A DNA stretch of 64,000 nt, taken from positions 40,887,943 through 40,951,942 of the forward strand of contig ML679966.1 of NCBI GenBank assembly GCA_007922225.1. Reading direction: 5' to 3'. Under the pieces are notes generated by a model. It saw nothing but the letters and a program-made list of their open reading frames with translations, ran no database searches and was not told the origin of the DNA. This document shows positions 10,491 to 21,690 of the stretch, one piece after another (position 1 is the stretch's first letter; every line of letters starts with the position of its first letter). Source of the stretch: Emydura subglobosa (Eukaryota > Chordata > Testudines > Chelidae). The translations under genes were made by a program, and so were the position numbers.

Positions 10491-13202
10491 ATATTGCCTC
10501 CATCAATTTTCTGCATGCAAAATGCATCCAGCCACTGCCATTAGTGTTGGATCCCACTAGAATCTTTACAATGTAGCAGTGGCTTTAAAAATCACAGTAT
10601 AGCATTCTCTCTGCTGTATTACTGTGAACAGCCACAGTCCCTAAAACTTGACGAGAGGTCTTAAACCTATACATGTAATAAACTGACTTCCTAAAGCTGA
10701 TATAGCTTCCTTCCTGGGTAAAACAGAAAAATAGATTGTTTGCTATTTGATTTTTCATGAAAGCAAAATCAAAAGTCTAAGTAGACCTTGAGTCCTTTCA
10801 CTCAGATGTTTAAAACACAATAAAGCCATTTCACCTTTAAAGGTTGTAGCCTATACCTCAGATTAGATTTATTGAAGCAATCTCCTCCAAATTCTGTAGC
10901 TAAAGGTTTGTACTAAATGCCAAAGGCTTGATTACAGCAGATCCTTTGATTTCAGCTGTGCATGTTCAGCTCTTAGAAAAGTATTTAGAGATTGATTCTT
11001 TCTCCTGACCCTAAAAGGAAACCCATAACAAGTTACAATATTTATTTTGCTACCAAGAGGCAGCCTCAAATGCACATAATGCATAGGAACGGAAAAAGGT
11101 TTGGAAGGTTTCTAAACAGCATATGCCTTAAGGGAATTTAAACATTATGGAGAATGGGAATTTTCCTTGTACTGCATTTTCCATAGTTGCTATATCAGGG
11201 AGCAGGGGCTAAGCAAAAAAACGGTAACTATTTGTGTAATGCTGAATGAAAATCTATGTTCTCAAGGCATCGTAGGAAATGGTCAAGAGTAATTAAAACC
11301 TCTGACAATGTGTTCTCAGGGTTAAGATCTAATATAATCTGCTGCGTTTCATTTCTGCAATCAGCACTTATCTGTGAGATGCTTTCATATGCACTCTGCT
11401 TTTAGTGGTTTAGCAGATACACATATGGTACTCACAATATACTAATTATATTGTATATGTATCTTGCTTGTTTGGCACAATCTCCTTCTCTTTATCTCCC
11501 CTTTCCAATTCCCTATAGGATCACATATCTTCCCATGCCCATAGTTCCTGAAATGTACATAAAATACTAGCTGTGAGGATAGACAGGCTGGAGGTGGAAG
11601 AGAGATATTGTGCAGACACTTCATCATTTTAACTAAGTACAAAACTAAAATAGAGCACTTGATTCTCAACTCAGACAAGTTATACACTGAGGTAACTCCA
11701 TTGACATGAGTGGACTTGCATCTGGTTTATGCTGTTGTGCAAGTGAGAGGAGAACAGGATGTAAATTAGATCAGAATACAGAGTCAAAGCTTTGCCTTGT
11801 GGAAGTTTTAGATAGAGCACTGATGTTAATTGTGCTTGTCAATCTCTGAATTATGATAAAAATATTTCGCTATGCAGCACAAACAAAGGTATTTTAAGGC
11901 TTTATAAGATGCCTGAGGGTGGTGGTGTGATTTCCTTGTGTTAGAAATGAACAGCCTTTCATTCGGAGTCTGAGAAACAAAGTAAGGTTACTGTATAGCT
12001 TTCCTGAGGGGAAAGAAATCATTGGCTATTGCTGGATTTCTGCTCTTTTTTTTTTCTTTATTGAATTCAGTGCTTGTATTAGGCAACAGGCTGCTACTTT
12101 GGGAAAATGAAGTTCTGTTTTGTTACTGAATGGGTAACAAAGAGACGACAGAGCAAGTTTCACATACCCTCTGCCAGTGTCTCAATTTGGCCTGGATGAG
12201 TCACCTGTAACTTGGTATATTGTGCCAAGTTCAACTTTAGGCTCTTATTCAGCGAAGCTCTGAAGCATATGCCTAAGTATGATGCAGAATAGTCAAGTGT
12301 TTGTTTAAAATTAAACATGCACTTAAGAGTGTTTTGCTGAGTCAGGGCCTTGGTCCTTATCTTCAGAAGCAAAGTTTCCTGACACATCACCTCACCCATC
12401 ATGATCATGACCACCCACAATAGGAGTTCATCCCTACAGAATAAAATGGAGCAACCAACCTAGAGTGATACTTATGAGTTCAGGACACAGCTCTGGTCCA
12501 CAAATGTGAACTCACTTCCATAGAGATCATAATGACACAATGACAAAAACCTCGGCAATCTTGGAATGAAATGCAAAACCAGCTTTCTTTGGCTTAGCTG
12601 TCTCTCAATAGCACCACCAAAAAAATAAACTGCTGTCTGGGGACTGGAGCAAGAGATACAGAGCTTTGTGTGTCCACTCTCATGGGTGTGTAGCATGCTA
12701 AATCAGGAACTGACCCAAAACTTCCACAACATTACAGCTAAACTTGGAACAAAAACATTGTTGAGGTTCGGGGGGGGAAGCCATCTGAGTGTTCATTTGG
12801 TTTTGTTTTTAAAGTTGTCATTTTCATTGTTATGCTTCTGCACTTTGCAGTTCTTCCTGGATGAGGCTGTATTAAAACAATACTAGAATGTCCACTTTTG
12901 TGGCAGGAAGAACAAAACATAATGAAAAAAACTGTTCTTATATTATTTCCAGTTCACTTATGTTGACTCAAGAGGTTTGGATGAATATTCAAACTTCTGG
13001 GTGTGTGATAGGGTGGCGAGGCCTTCACATGCAAGTACAATCAAGTGCTAAGTACAGCTGACATGGGGCTTTAGACTTTTAACTACAGGAATTTTTGGAG
13101 AAAGAAATCCCAGGGGCATATGTCTGATCATGTGACTAGGCTGAGAGTAAAGTAAGAAACAAAATAAAGGCCCAGTTGATCAGCTGAAGTGGGAAAAGCA
13201 AA
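10491..13202. other. No gene; a few faint repeat traces
   Basis: AT-rich sequence. At about 11650-11790 there are traces of the 'ttgattctcaactcag ... ctccattgacatgagtgg' palindromic family. Short ORFs on both strands (60-86 codons) do not resemble known proteins. Nothing else can be supported. Confidence 0.4.
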
Positions 13203-14425
13203 GGCCTTGTCTACACTACAAAATTATGTCAACCTAAGTTACATTGGCATACAGCCACCACAATAATTAAATCACTTTTGCATGTCCACACTATGTGTCC
13301 TTGTGTCAATGGGATACATCCTCACTAGCAGCACTCGCATTGATGTAGAGAGCAGTGCACTGCAGGTAGCTGTCTCACTGTGGAGCACAGGCTGTTTTAC
13401 TGTGTTTTATGAAGGTTTTGCAATGCCTCATGGGGCCAAACAAGTCACTCGGGGGTGACTGGGAACATGATTTCAACATCCCATGATGCGGTATTCTCCA
13501 TCCCATAATTTCATTTTCATCCAGAATGTTTCATGCCTCTTTTCAAAATCCCCATAAAACTGTGTGGACCTCCTTGCTGCCTGCCATCTGTGTCAGAAGC
13601 CTGGATAGTGCACAGCTCTACACTATTGTGATGAGCGTTGCGAGCACAGGACACCTGATCCTGCAGCATTTGCTGAGCCGCCAAAAGAGCTACGGGAATG
13701 TGACGATTCCTTGGAGGCTAGGTTGCTTTGGGACATCAAAAGAAACAATTCAAAGATGTTGGCTGCATTCATGGAGCTACTGGTGGAGTGCTGGTTCTGG
13801 AACCAAGAAACAAGCACTGACTGGTGGGATGCAGTTTTGGGATGATGAGCAGTGGGGGCAGAAATTTCAAATGCACAAGGCCACATTCCTGGATCTGTAT
13901 GCACAGCTTGCTTCGGCATAGCGACACCAAAATAAGATCTGCACTGGTAATGGAGAAGCGAGTGGTGATTTCTCTGTGGAAACTTGCAATGCCGATTGCT
14001 GCCGATCAAATGGGAATCAATTTGGAGTTCAGAAATCTACCGTGGGGGTGGTTGTTATGCAAATGTGCAGGGACCTTAATCGCCTACTGCTATGAAAGAC
14101 TGTGACTCTGGGCAATGTGTGGATATAGTGGATGGTTTTGCAGCAATGAGGTTCCCAAACTGTAATGGGGTGATAGATGGCACACACTTCCCTATTTTGG
14201 CACCACACCACCTTGCCACAGAGTACCTCAACAGAAAAGAGCTACTTTTTTATGGTAATGTAAGTGCTGGTGGATCACTGGCTGGGTGGATCACTCTACT
14301 GACAAATGTGGGCTGGTCAGGGAAAGTGCACTGCATGTTCAAGAAAACAGGGCTTCTCAGAAAGCTACAAGCAGGCACTATTAGTAGATTACCATTGGGG
14401 ATGTTGAAATGCCAAATGTAATCCT
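13203..14425 (+). mobile_element. PIF/Harbinger transposon remnant, 5' part with transposase
   Basis: The left end GGCCTTGTCTACACTA matches the terminal repeat of the MITE at 7654. About 300 bp of leader precede the transposase remains. The text stops abruptly just after the IGDVEMP-like part of the transposase, and no matching right terminal repeat follows, so the 3' half is deleted. A 3-bp duplication cannot be checked for that reason. Confidence 0.8.
13500..14425 (+). pseudogene. Broken PIF/Harbinger DDE transposase
   Basis: Harbinger transposases cut and paste elements through a DDE catalytic core. Fragments in order: FWDDEQWGQKFQMHKATF (13837-13890), typical of the N-terminal part; FPNCNGVIDGTHFPI (14152-14196), holding the first catalytic Asp (about 14176); LATEYLNRKE (14212-14241); and VGWSGKVH (14308-14331). 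Directly after this His the second catalytic Asp should stand, but Cys is seen. The segment 14250-14305 and the final IGDVEMP-like part (14395-14418) fall in other frames, so at least two frameshifts are present. The protein ends well short of the usual length. An additional companion Myb-like gene of this family is not seen. Family assignment is firm; exact boundaries are not. Confidence 0.8.
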
Positions 14426-14479
14426 ATAATAATCATGTAATAATAGTAAAACAGGCTAGGCTTCCTTGCTGGTCTACTT

Positions 14480-15040
14480 CTCCCATTGAGCAGGGGGGTC
14501 TCCCTTCTTGCTGAGTTGCTGTGGCGCTCACTGGGAGACATAGTCTGGCTGGGAAGCTTAGCCCCTAGAGGAAAATGGGACCATGAGCCCTCTTAACAAA
14601 TACTTTGATGAGGCCCCGCTATGCCATTTCCAAATTGAAATTTTCAGTTTTTGGCTCAGTTTTCAGTTTTTGGTCAAAAATTTGCATTTTCCATAGAAAA
14701 AAAGATGTATTTTCTGACCAGCTTTATGCTAGCTCCATGGATTTTAGTTGGCGTTATTAATATTATGATTTATTTTATTTTATATATTTATTCCACTGAA
14801 AGAAGAAGTAGGAGAATGTGGAAATAAGGCTACCAAACTACAGCTCTGATGAGGCACTGCTCAGAGATTTTCAAATTGAAATTTTTCAGTTTTTAGTTGA
14901 AAAGTTAGAACTTTTTAGTTTTCAGGTGTTCAGTGTTTTTGATGAAAAGTTGAAATCTTCCCTTGAAAGCAGACACTCAATGAAAAATTTTATTTTGTCA
15001 AAATACTGTTTAAATGGAAAATTTTCAGCCAGCCCACCAT
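14480..15040. mobile_element. Two adjacent copies of a 'TTTTCAAATTGAAA' MITE
   Basis: The text GATGAGGCCCCGCTATGCCA then CAAATTGAAATTTTCAG (14612-14645) returns as GATGAGGCACTGCTCAGAGA then CAAATTGAAATTTTTCAG (14847-14888). The first copy ends in CTGACCAGCTTTA (about 14716-14728), close to the 'tagagctgg' end of the MITE at 18916. Between them is about 70 bp of AT-rich DNA. Related 'gaggcac..actacaa' text is at 53805 and 58380. Both copies are decayed; class (hAT-like) is tentative. Confidence 0.5.
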
Positions 15041-15904
15041 TAGTAGAATGAGTACTCTAACTCATTGTTCAATCATGTTGCTTTTCATTATTTCCCATAA
15101 CACGTTCTCCCATTTTACATTGTCTTTTTAGACTGTAAGCTCTTTGGGCAAGGACTCTTGTCTTCTTGCATGTTTGTAATGCATTTGGTTTATTGTTGGT
15201 AGATAACATTGATCAGACAAACATTAAGACATGATAATACAGAGGAAAGTATAATTGTTTCGCAGAATCTAACATAGGAATAGATAAGTTCAGACCCACT
15301 GAAACTTTTCTTTTAGAGCTAATTCTGACCATTGTCTCACATGCTACAGTCAGCAAGTTTAGTGTTTGGAGCTGACAAATACCAGGTACTCCAAGCCAGC
15401 CAACTGTGGTCTGATGTGAAGGTTGCCTGAGATATTTCAAGTTCAGTTATGTCTTGCATCAAAACTTTGCCAAAGTAGAAATGCCAAGGGAAAAGCAGCT
15501 ATACTGTACATCAGGCGTGTCATGTGGACTGAAGTCTTGTTTTGTTTTTGACAAGGCCTGGGTTTAATTTTCTAATACTCTGACTGAATCTGTCCACCTC
15601 TGGTAAAGTCATCTACCCATTTGACACATCCTGGCCTCAGCAGCATCAGAAGAGCAGACAATACAGCAGAGTATGACAGTTTGAGCATGTTTCATTAATG
15701 AAAGTGCTCACATTAAAACCTGAAGAATTATGGGGAAATTGCTGGGAGTTCATGCTTTTCTGTGGCTGGTCACAGCATAGATGCAGTTTCTTATTGCCCT
15801 CCCGCTTCAGAAAATAGCATTCTCACTCCCGTTTGCAACAAATCTGAAATTGTCTGATAATCTTATTACTATTCATTTGCATGCATGTTAACTTGAATTG
15901 CAGG
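15041..15904. other. Mostly unclassified; old LINE-tail-like segment
   Basis: At 15125-15205, 'GACTGTAAGCTCTTTGGGCA' and 'AGGACTCTTGTCTTC' with 'TGTTTGTAATGCATTTGG' resemble the old L3/CR1-like 3' tail text found more clearly at 20215-20290 and 53235-53290. The rest holds no gene or repeat I can name. Confidence 0.4.
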
Positions 15905-16110
15905 CTCATGAATTATATTAATAGTACCTAGTTCTTATATAGCACTTTGCCTAAGTAAAACTCAAAGTGCATTACAAAGAAAGGCAGTATCATTATCCCC
16001 ATTTTACAGACAGAAATATTGAGGCATAGAGAAGTGAAGTGACCAAGGTCCCCAAGCAGCAGAGCCAGGAAGAAAACCCAGCTCTCCCAAGGTCTAGCCA
16101 AAGATGCCGT
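15905..16110 (-). repeat. MIR-like CORE-SINE, antisense
   Basis: ATTATCCCCATTTTACAGAC then TTGAGGCATAGAGAAGTGAA then GTGACCAAGGTC..AGCAGAGCCAGGAAGAAAACCCAG follows the reverse complement of MIR through core and tRNA-related parts. The left part (TATAGCACTTTGCCTAAGTA) is the tail-side sequence. Confidence 0.75.
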
Positions 16111-16154
16111 TCTCTAGACCACACTTCTCTGAACTGGTGTATGAGAGTAATTGA

Positions 16155-16312
16155 ACTGTAGCTTTCATGGGCAGAAACCCACTTTGTCAGATGCAGCAGG
16201 TTTCTGCTCACGAAAGCTGATGCCCAAATAAATGTGTTAGTCTTTAAGGTGCCACAGAACTCTTGTTGCTTTGCTGAAAACAGACCAACACGGCTACCCC
16301 TCTTGAACCGTA
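16155..16312 (+). mobile_element. Penelope-type element 3' tail, second subfamily
   Basis: CACGAAAGCTGATGCCCAAA, then TAAATGTGTTAGTCTTTAAG, then GTGCCACAGAACTCTTGTTG, then GACCAACACGGCTACCCCTC is the widespread 3' tail of reptilian Penelope-like elements, differing from the GTTGTAGC subfamily at 7322. A short relic of the same tail end is at 58590-58632. Confidence 0.6.
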
Positions 16313-16998
16313 GCTATTTCTTTAACTCTTAAATGTATTCAGAAATACTAGAAGACAAAAACTGATATAGTATAGCTCGGTGAAAGTGACTGGACTAAAG
16401 AATTGACCTGAACTATTATCCAAATCTCAAACTAAACCTCAATCAAGGTTTGAAAAACTTCAGCCAGTCCTCCTAACCCTCTCCATTATTTTTCAGTTTT
16501 GTGCAACTTCCTGGTTCCAGTCAGGATCAGAAGCAAAAATGCTGTGAAAATGGTAAGGGAACTTGTTTTGAATGTATTTTTGGCCAAACTGCGTAAGTAG
16601 TTAGTTCAGAAATTGCTTATGCTCATGATACTCCCCCTCAATTTTGTAGACTCAAAGTATTCAGATACGTTTTGGGTGAACACCTAAAGTTTTGGGTGCA
16701 TAGCTGAACTGAATTGAAAAGTTGAATCCTTCTGAAGTTCAGTTGCCCCAAACTGTGACAGATGGTTTGGTATGTACATATTTGTCTTAAAAAATAAAAA
16801 CACTTTAAAAAACACCATTTGGTTTCCATCAATGCCTGGATGCTCAACCTGGGCGGGGTGAGGGTCACACAGAGGATTCTGAGAGTCACAAGTACTCCCA
16901 CTTTTTTGGTTAAATGGGAGGGAGGCTCCAGAACTTTTTTCAGTTTATAACATGGGGTCATGATATTTTAAGACATAAACTATGCCTGACATAGCATC
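16313..16998. other. No gene or repeat recognised
   Basis: A 107-codon minus-strand ORF (16638-16961) has no recognisable similarity. Nothing else can be supported. Confidence 0.4.
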
Positions 16999-17884
16999 TG
17001 TTACAGTTCTGGGCAACTGCATCTGAATTTCCGTCTATGGTCCAGCAAGGCCCCCATCTTGGCTTCCAGCTCCCCAGTTGTTGCCATTATTGGGTGGAGG
17101 CACACATTTCTTTCTCTTGATGAGGGTAGTTCCAGGTTGCATAGTTCCCTGCTTTCACTGTCTTATTCCCAGAGAAAGACAGTCTGACTAAACAGACCTG
17201 CTTGCTTCTCTTCAATAATAACAGAATAATTGCCTACAGTTATAAGTTAGCACTTCCTATGAAAGCCTTTTTCATTCTTGAGGTAAAAGCACTACAGAGA
17301 AAACATATTAAAATGAAAAAGAACCAATACATATGCTATTAAACTTACTAGAGACTCCCTCTCTCCCCCACAACTGTCTTCAATATGCGTTCTGGCAGGT
17401 AAGTCCTTCAAAACCTCCAAAAAGGTTTCTTTGTTTTGGTCACAAGTTCTTAACAGTCTCAGCCCAGAACTAGCACAAGGCCTTCTTGGCTTTCTGAGGC
17501 CTCATTCCTTCCAACCTTTCCCTAAGGATTGGGGACAGGGGTCCTGTCTATTTGCTGGATTCAGAAGAAAGCCATGAGCCAGTTTAAAACGAGGTTATTT
17601 ATCCAAAAATCCTTTTTTTGTCTGTTAATACCTGGAGAATCCATTTTGAAATGATATATGCAAACACTGCTCCAGAGAGTGGCTTCAAAGGGCTAATAAG
17701 CGGAGGAATTTCATTAGCCCACAGCCTCCTCCTAAAGAAGTTAGTGTGAGATTGTATGTAACACATAAATAATTGGATTTTTAATGCAAGGGACCCCAAA
17801 GGTACTAATCTCAATTCAATAAGGTTTAATTCAATTAAGTAAGGCTTGTCCAGGATATTGCAGGATATTGTTAGATCTGTCACA
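16999..17884 (-). mobile_element. Probable solo LTR, antisense
   Basis: Ends are TGTTACAG and CTGTCACA, an inverted pair with one mismatch and TG..CA termini. Read on minus it begins TGTGACAGATCTAACAATAT, a start typical of sauropsid ERV LTRs. The 5-bp flanks (GCATC and CCTTC) agree at only three positions, so the insertion is old or the ends are off by a few bases. Two near-identical CAGGATATTG units lie at 17851-17870. No internal retroviral region is attached. Confidence 0.55.
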
Positions 17885-18479
17885 CCTTCCAAACAGCATA
17901 GCACCCGTATATAACCACAGACTCTTCACCTCTACAACTATTTTTTTCTTTTACTTCCCAGATACAACTACCTCCCATGAACACATCCAATTCCTCTAAC
18001 ACTCTCTCAAATGTACAAAATTAAATTGTCCTGTGACACATGACTGTGCCAAATTTGGAGACTAAATTCTGGTTTTGGACTGCAAAACAGATCTCCAAGC
18101 AACCTAAGTGGTGGCATCACTTCTGCACAACCTATATAAAACAAAGATAAACACAAGATATCAAATATTATTGTTTAACTTATTGTAATCATCATGGAAG
18201 AAGTGAGTCTTTAGGAAGGAGTTAAATAAGGAGAAGGTAGTAGCTTGTACAGCAGAGCATTTCATGCATGATGGAGCACTACATTCTTCAGACAATAATA
18301 ATGATCAAAGGAAAACTCTGAGATAGGCAACTCACAGGTTTATAGCAAGGCGAAATACATTTTATTTGCAGCACCTGAATCTGTTTTGTAGAGTGTTAAA
18401 TATTCACCCTTAATAAAGAACAAACAACAGTGATGAAACAGGTAATGATGATAAAAGCTTACTTGTGCCAAATCAGAAC

Positions 18480-18915
18480 TCTTAATCCTCCCCTCTAAAC
18501 TCTCTTCTCTCCTTTCTCAGTCACCAAAGGCCATACCACCATCCTCCCTATCACAAAGATACATAACCTGGGCATTATCTTTCATTCAGCCCATCTTTTT
18601 AGATCCTCACATCCAGGCAATGTCTACATCCTGCCACTTCTTCCTAACATTTCTAAGTTCCAAGTTTGCTTCCCATCCTCAAAGCTAAATCACTCACCCA
18701 GGCCCTCTACCTCTTGTGTCTTAATTACTGCAACTTCCTCTTTCATTGCCTTGACAAGTGAAAGCTTGCTCCACTTATACACCACTTATAGAAAACACTG
18801 CTGCAAAGATCTTTTTCCTGGTTTGTGGTTTCTTCTACATTACCCCATCTTTGCATCCTTCCACTGGCTCCTCTGTCTCTGCCTCAAACACAAACTACTC
18901 ATCTTTGTTTTCAAG
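18480..18915 (+). mobile_element. L2/L3-like LINE ORF2 fragment, left part
   Basis: In broken frames the text reads like the C-terminal half of an L2-type reverse-transcriptase ORF: NLGIIF (around 18567), ISKF (18650), then a 'CVLITATSS'-like version of the 'SRLDYCNSLL' block (about 18715-18745) and SFHWLLCLCLKHKLL (about 18855-18900). It breaks off at TTTTCAAG and the next codons of the same block resume near 19797 (TTTTAAGGCCCTTCATGGCC, an FKALHG-like stretch). The copy is old, with frameshifts. Confidence 0.6.
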
Positions 18916-19786
18916 TAGAGCTGGTTTAGAAAAAAGTCTTAACAAAACACTGGTTTGTTACAGTTTGCCAGTTCTGTGAAACTGAAACATTATGTGGAGC
19001 TGGGGTGATGCCATCAAAGTTCTGACATAACTCAGGCAGGGTTTAGAATGCTGCTGTCAAGGCAGGCTTCTGCCAGAAATCTACTTGGTTTCTTGCTAGA
19101 GTAGCCAGCGGCCTATAGGGCAGCCTGGCTATGTGGACTGTCATGGGTCTTGGGACCTCGGGGCTGTAGTGGCAGGGCTTGGAAGATTTTGTAACGTGCT
19201 GGAGATAGTGGCACCACGGGGCTAGTCTGAATGGGTTTGATTAGAATTGCTGACACAGCACCCTGATCAAGTTGCAGGGCTGGGTTCGCAACCCACTGTG
19301 TTGCTTGTTTGGGTGCCAGAAGGAGGAGAAAGTGAGGAAAGAAGGTCATGTGCTGTAAATTAGCCAATGCTTGCTGTTCCCGAGAGAATGCTGTATAAAA
19401 GCTTGAAATGCAAACTGCGTCATGAGACTCAGCCATGGATTGTGTGGCACAGATTGCCCGCTTCACAGAGCCGCTCGTTAGAGTCTCCCTCTGCTGTTTG
19501 AAGTGTAAGCCGTGATTAAAGATAAGTGCACCTAAGTGGTGTGGGCGTGTTTTTATTCCTCACCTGGTATCCAGGACCTGCAGGCAGCTGTGATCAGCGG
19601 TGCCTGGCATAACAGGGGCTTCCTGGGTGTCTGGCTCTAGAGCAGCCTGGGTGTGCAGACAGAATCAAAGCTCCGTTCCCCCGGGGTGGAGGGGGGAATT
19701 CTGATATTTTGGGGTTTTGTTCCTATCTGAAATGAAAGCAAATGAAATCAAATTCTGAAATATCAAAAGTCTCTTCAAACCTTTCC
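18916..19786. mobile_element. Palindromic MITE inserted in the LINE, itself interrupted
   Basis: The left end TAGAGCTGG and the right end CCATAGCTCTG are an imperfect inverted pair. They sit exactly where the LINE reading breaks. The flanks TTTTCAAG and CTTTTAAG look like a decayed 8-bp duplication, suggesting hAT. The right inner part (TGAAATGAAAGCAAATGAAA and so on) is the 'aaatgaaa' palindromic text of this MITE family. A solo LTR at 19006-19614 splits it. Confidence 0.55.
19006..19614 (+). mobile_element. Solo LTR inserted in the MITE
   Basis: It starts TGATGCC and ends GGCATAACA, an inverted pair with TG..CA termini, flanked by GGGG on both sides (19002-19005 and 19615-19618), a 4-bp duplication such as gammaretrovirus-like ERVs make. 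A TATA box TATAAAA is at 19394-19400 and an ATTAAA polyadenylation variant at 19515-19520, in the right order for a plus-strand LTR. The GGGG flanks lie in G-rich text, so the ends are probable, not proven. A 117-codon minus ORF inside is considered accidental. Confidence 0.65.
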
Positions 19787-20345
19787 CTCCATAGCTCTGC
19801 TTTTAAGGCCCTTCATGGCCTATCTCTGTGCTCCCTATCAGAGCTTATAAATTATTAAGACATTGACACCTCTCCCTGCCCCCCATCTCCTCTTGTTGCC
19901 AGCCAGCTGCCTTCGTCCATTGATTAAATTTTCAAACAAGCACCTTTGTGCTTTCTCCAGATCCTGAAAGAATGGGAGGAGCTGGCTGTTAATACCTGCA
20001 AAGCCAGCTCATTGTCATCCTTTAAAAGGTCTCCTCTGCTGGGATACCTGCAAACATTTGACAGGAGTTAAGTAGCTGGTATGCCATGACCATTGTGCCT
20101 GGTGCTGACCAGCACTGTCTCACTGCTACCTTGTGCTCTCCATCTCTGTTATATCCACCTGTTTGTTTTTTTTTTGTGGGGGGGGGGGGGGGGGGGGTCT
20201 TATTCTTAAACTGTAAGTGCCTCAGTGTAGAGATTATCTTTGTGTTGTGCGATTGTACACCACCTAGCACAATGGGGACCTGGTCTATGATTACAGCCTA
20301 TACTGTGATTAAAAACCATCACCATCACCATCGCCATAAAGAAAA
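19787..20345 (+). mobile_element. L2/L3-like LINE, right part and 3' tail
   Basis: The text continues the LINE from FKALHG-like codons (19797-19815) through the C-terminal region (CACCTTTGTGCTTTCTCCAG near 19940) into a 3' tail with TACACCACCTAGCACAATGG then GGACCTGGTCTATGATTACA (20255-20295). This tail text is an old amniote LINE/SINE 3' end found again at 23085-23135 and 53265-53290. A T10 plus G20 tract interrupts it. Confidence 0.55.
20166..20197. repeat. T10-GT-G20 homopolymer tract
   Basis: Ten T (20166-20175), GT, then 20 consecutive G (20178-20197). A 20-base G run could form a G-quadruplex on the plus strand and is also prone to assembly or sequencing length errors. Confidence 0.9.
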
Positions 20346-20824
20346 CAAAATCATAGTTTGCCTGAAATGCGAATTACTGAAATATTGATACAGTTCCCAC
20401 TCTTATTTGCAATCAACACTTCCATTGCTTATAATTTATGAAATATCAAGATTCTAGTTCTATATGTTCTATGAGGAACATTACAATATGATTCACTGCT
20501 TTGATCTTTCTAATCTGTATTTCGTAAACTATTTTGCCTCTCTCCTATAAATCAGTGAAACTGCAAATAGAGGTGGAAGAAAAATGGCTAGCTAGTCTAA
20601 TTACAGAATACTGTAAAGGTCAGAGTAGTGTAGCACTTTAAATGGAAGGACATAACATTTAAACTCTGATTATTACAAGAAAATAAAATGGCACATATTT
20701 ACTTTCTTTTCATGAGAGCACTTGTAATGGAAGATGAGAAACTTCGTAAGCATTACTCACTATCATTAAAGTGTATATTCCACACCAATATATCCACTCA
20801 AATACCCTGAAAGAACCTGCCTCA

Positions 20825-21690
20825 ATACAGAAATAAAACTCCCTCTGACTGCATACCCTTCATTGTCACCTACTACCCCACACTAGAACCTTTGTGGGGT
20901 ATCATCAAACTACAACTCATACTCCATGTAAACCTCATCCTAAAAGAAATCTTTCTTCTGGCCTTCAAACAACCCCCTGACCTCTCTAAGCTCTTCATCA
21001 GAAACAAGCTTTCCACAGTCCAGGACACACCAACTCAAAGCGCACCAGACCCTGCCAGAACAACAGATGCAAAACCCGCTGCCACAGCTCCACTGCTACA
21101 GTGAACAATACCTTTCCACAACACACCTTTCAGAATCCATGTCCAGCCTATCATAAGATGTGGTGTTCCTCATCCAGGGCACTAAATGTCCGAATAAAAA
21201 CGATGTGGGTGAACAGACCATCACTACACTCTCTAATGACCTCACACAGGAAAATAAGTCAAAAACACCACATCACTTGTGGGTGAATGCTTTTTTTTTC
21301 AGAAGGCAATCACTCTATATCTGACCTATTAGTCCTCATCCTCAAAGGAATCCTGTATGACACTTTCAAAAGATGAGCCTGTGAGCTTAAATTCTCGACA
21401 CTAGACACTAAAAATCATGGTCACGATGAAGACACTGGACTTATGGCTATTACAGCCCACTAACCTCTCCTTTTTGTCCTATGGATATGGGGGTATTAAT
21501 GGGCCACTTCACCTTGAAAGGTCCCTTACAATATGTGCTAATTACTTATGCTAAACTATCTGTTTGATCTTGTATTTAACTGTGACACTCTTGTACCTTT
21601 CCCAGACCTGAGAGAGAGCTCTGTATAGCATTAAAGCCTGTCTCTCTTACCAACAGAAGTTGGTCCAATTAAAGATACTACCTCACACAC
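20825..21690 (+). mobile_element. Penelope-like element, 3' part with GIY-YIG-type remnant
   Basis: Penelope-like elements join a reverse transcriptase to a C-terminal endonuclease, often of GIY-YIG type. Readable in broken frames: PFIVTYYPTLEPLWGIIK (20857-20910), FLLAFKQPPDLSKLFIRNKL (20952-21011), a linker with Cys lost, then TKCPNKNDVGE (21186-21218), which stands where the family has its CPN..YVGET endonuclease motif, but with Asp for Tyr. DLLVLILKGI is near 21325. The 3' tail holds GAGAGAGCTCTGTATAGCAT and AGAAGTTGGTCCAATTAAAG. The element ends against a CR1. Three short ORFs of 60-70 codons are fragments of it. Confidence 0.8.

Noticed and set aside
13526..14421. Harbinger-derived host gene (domesticated transposase)
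   Set aside because: Several frameshifts and loss of a catalytic Asp with no intact long frame; domesticated copies keep an open frame.
19113..19466. 117-codon minus-strand ORF
   Set aside because: Entirely inside a plus-strand solo LTR; no retroviral similarity in that frame.
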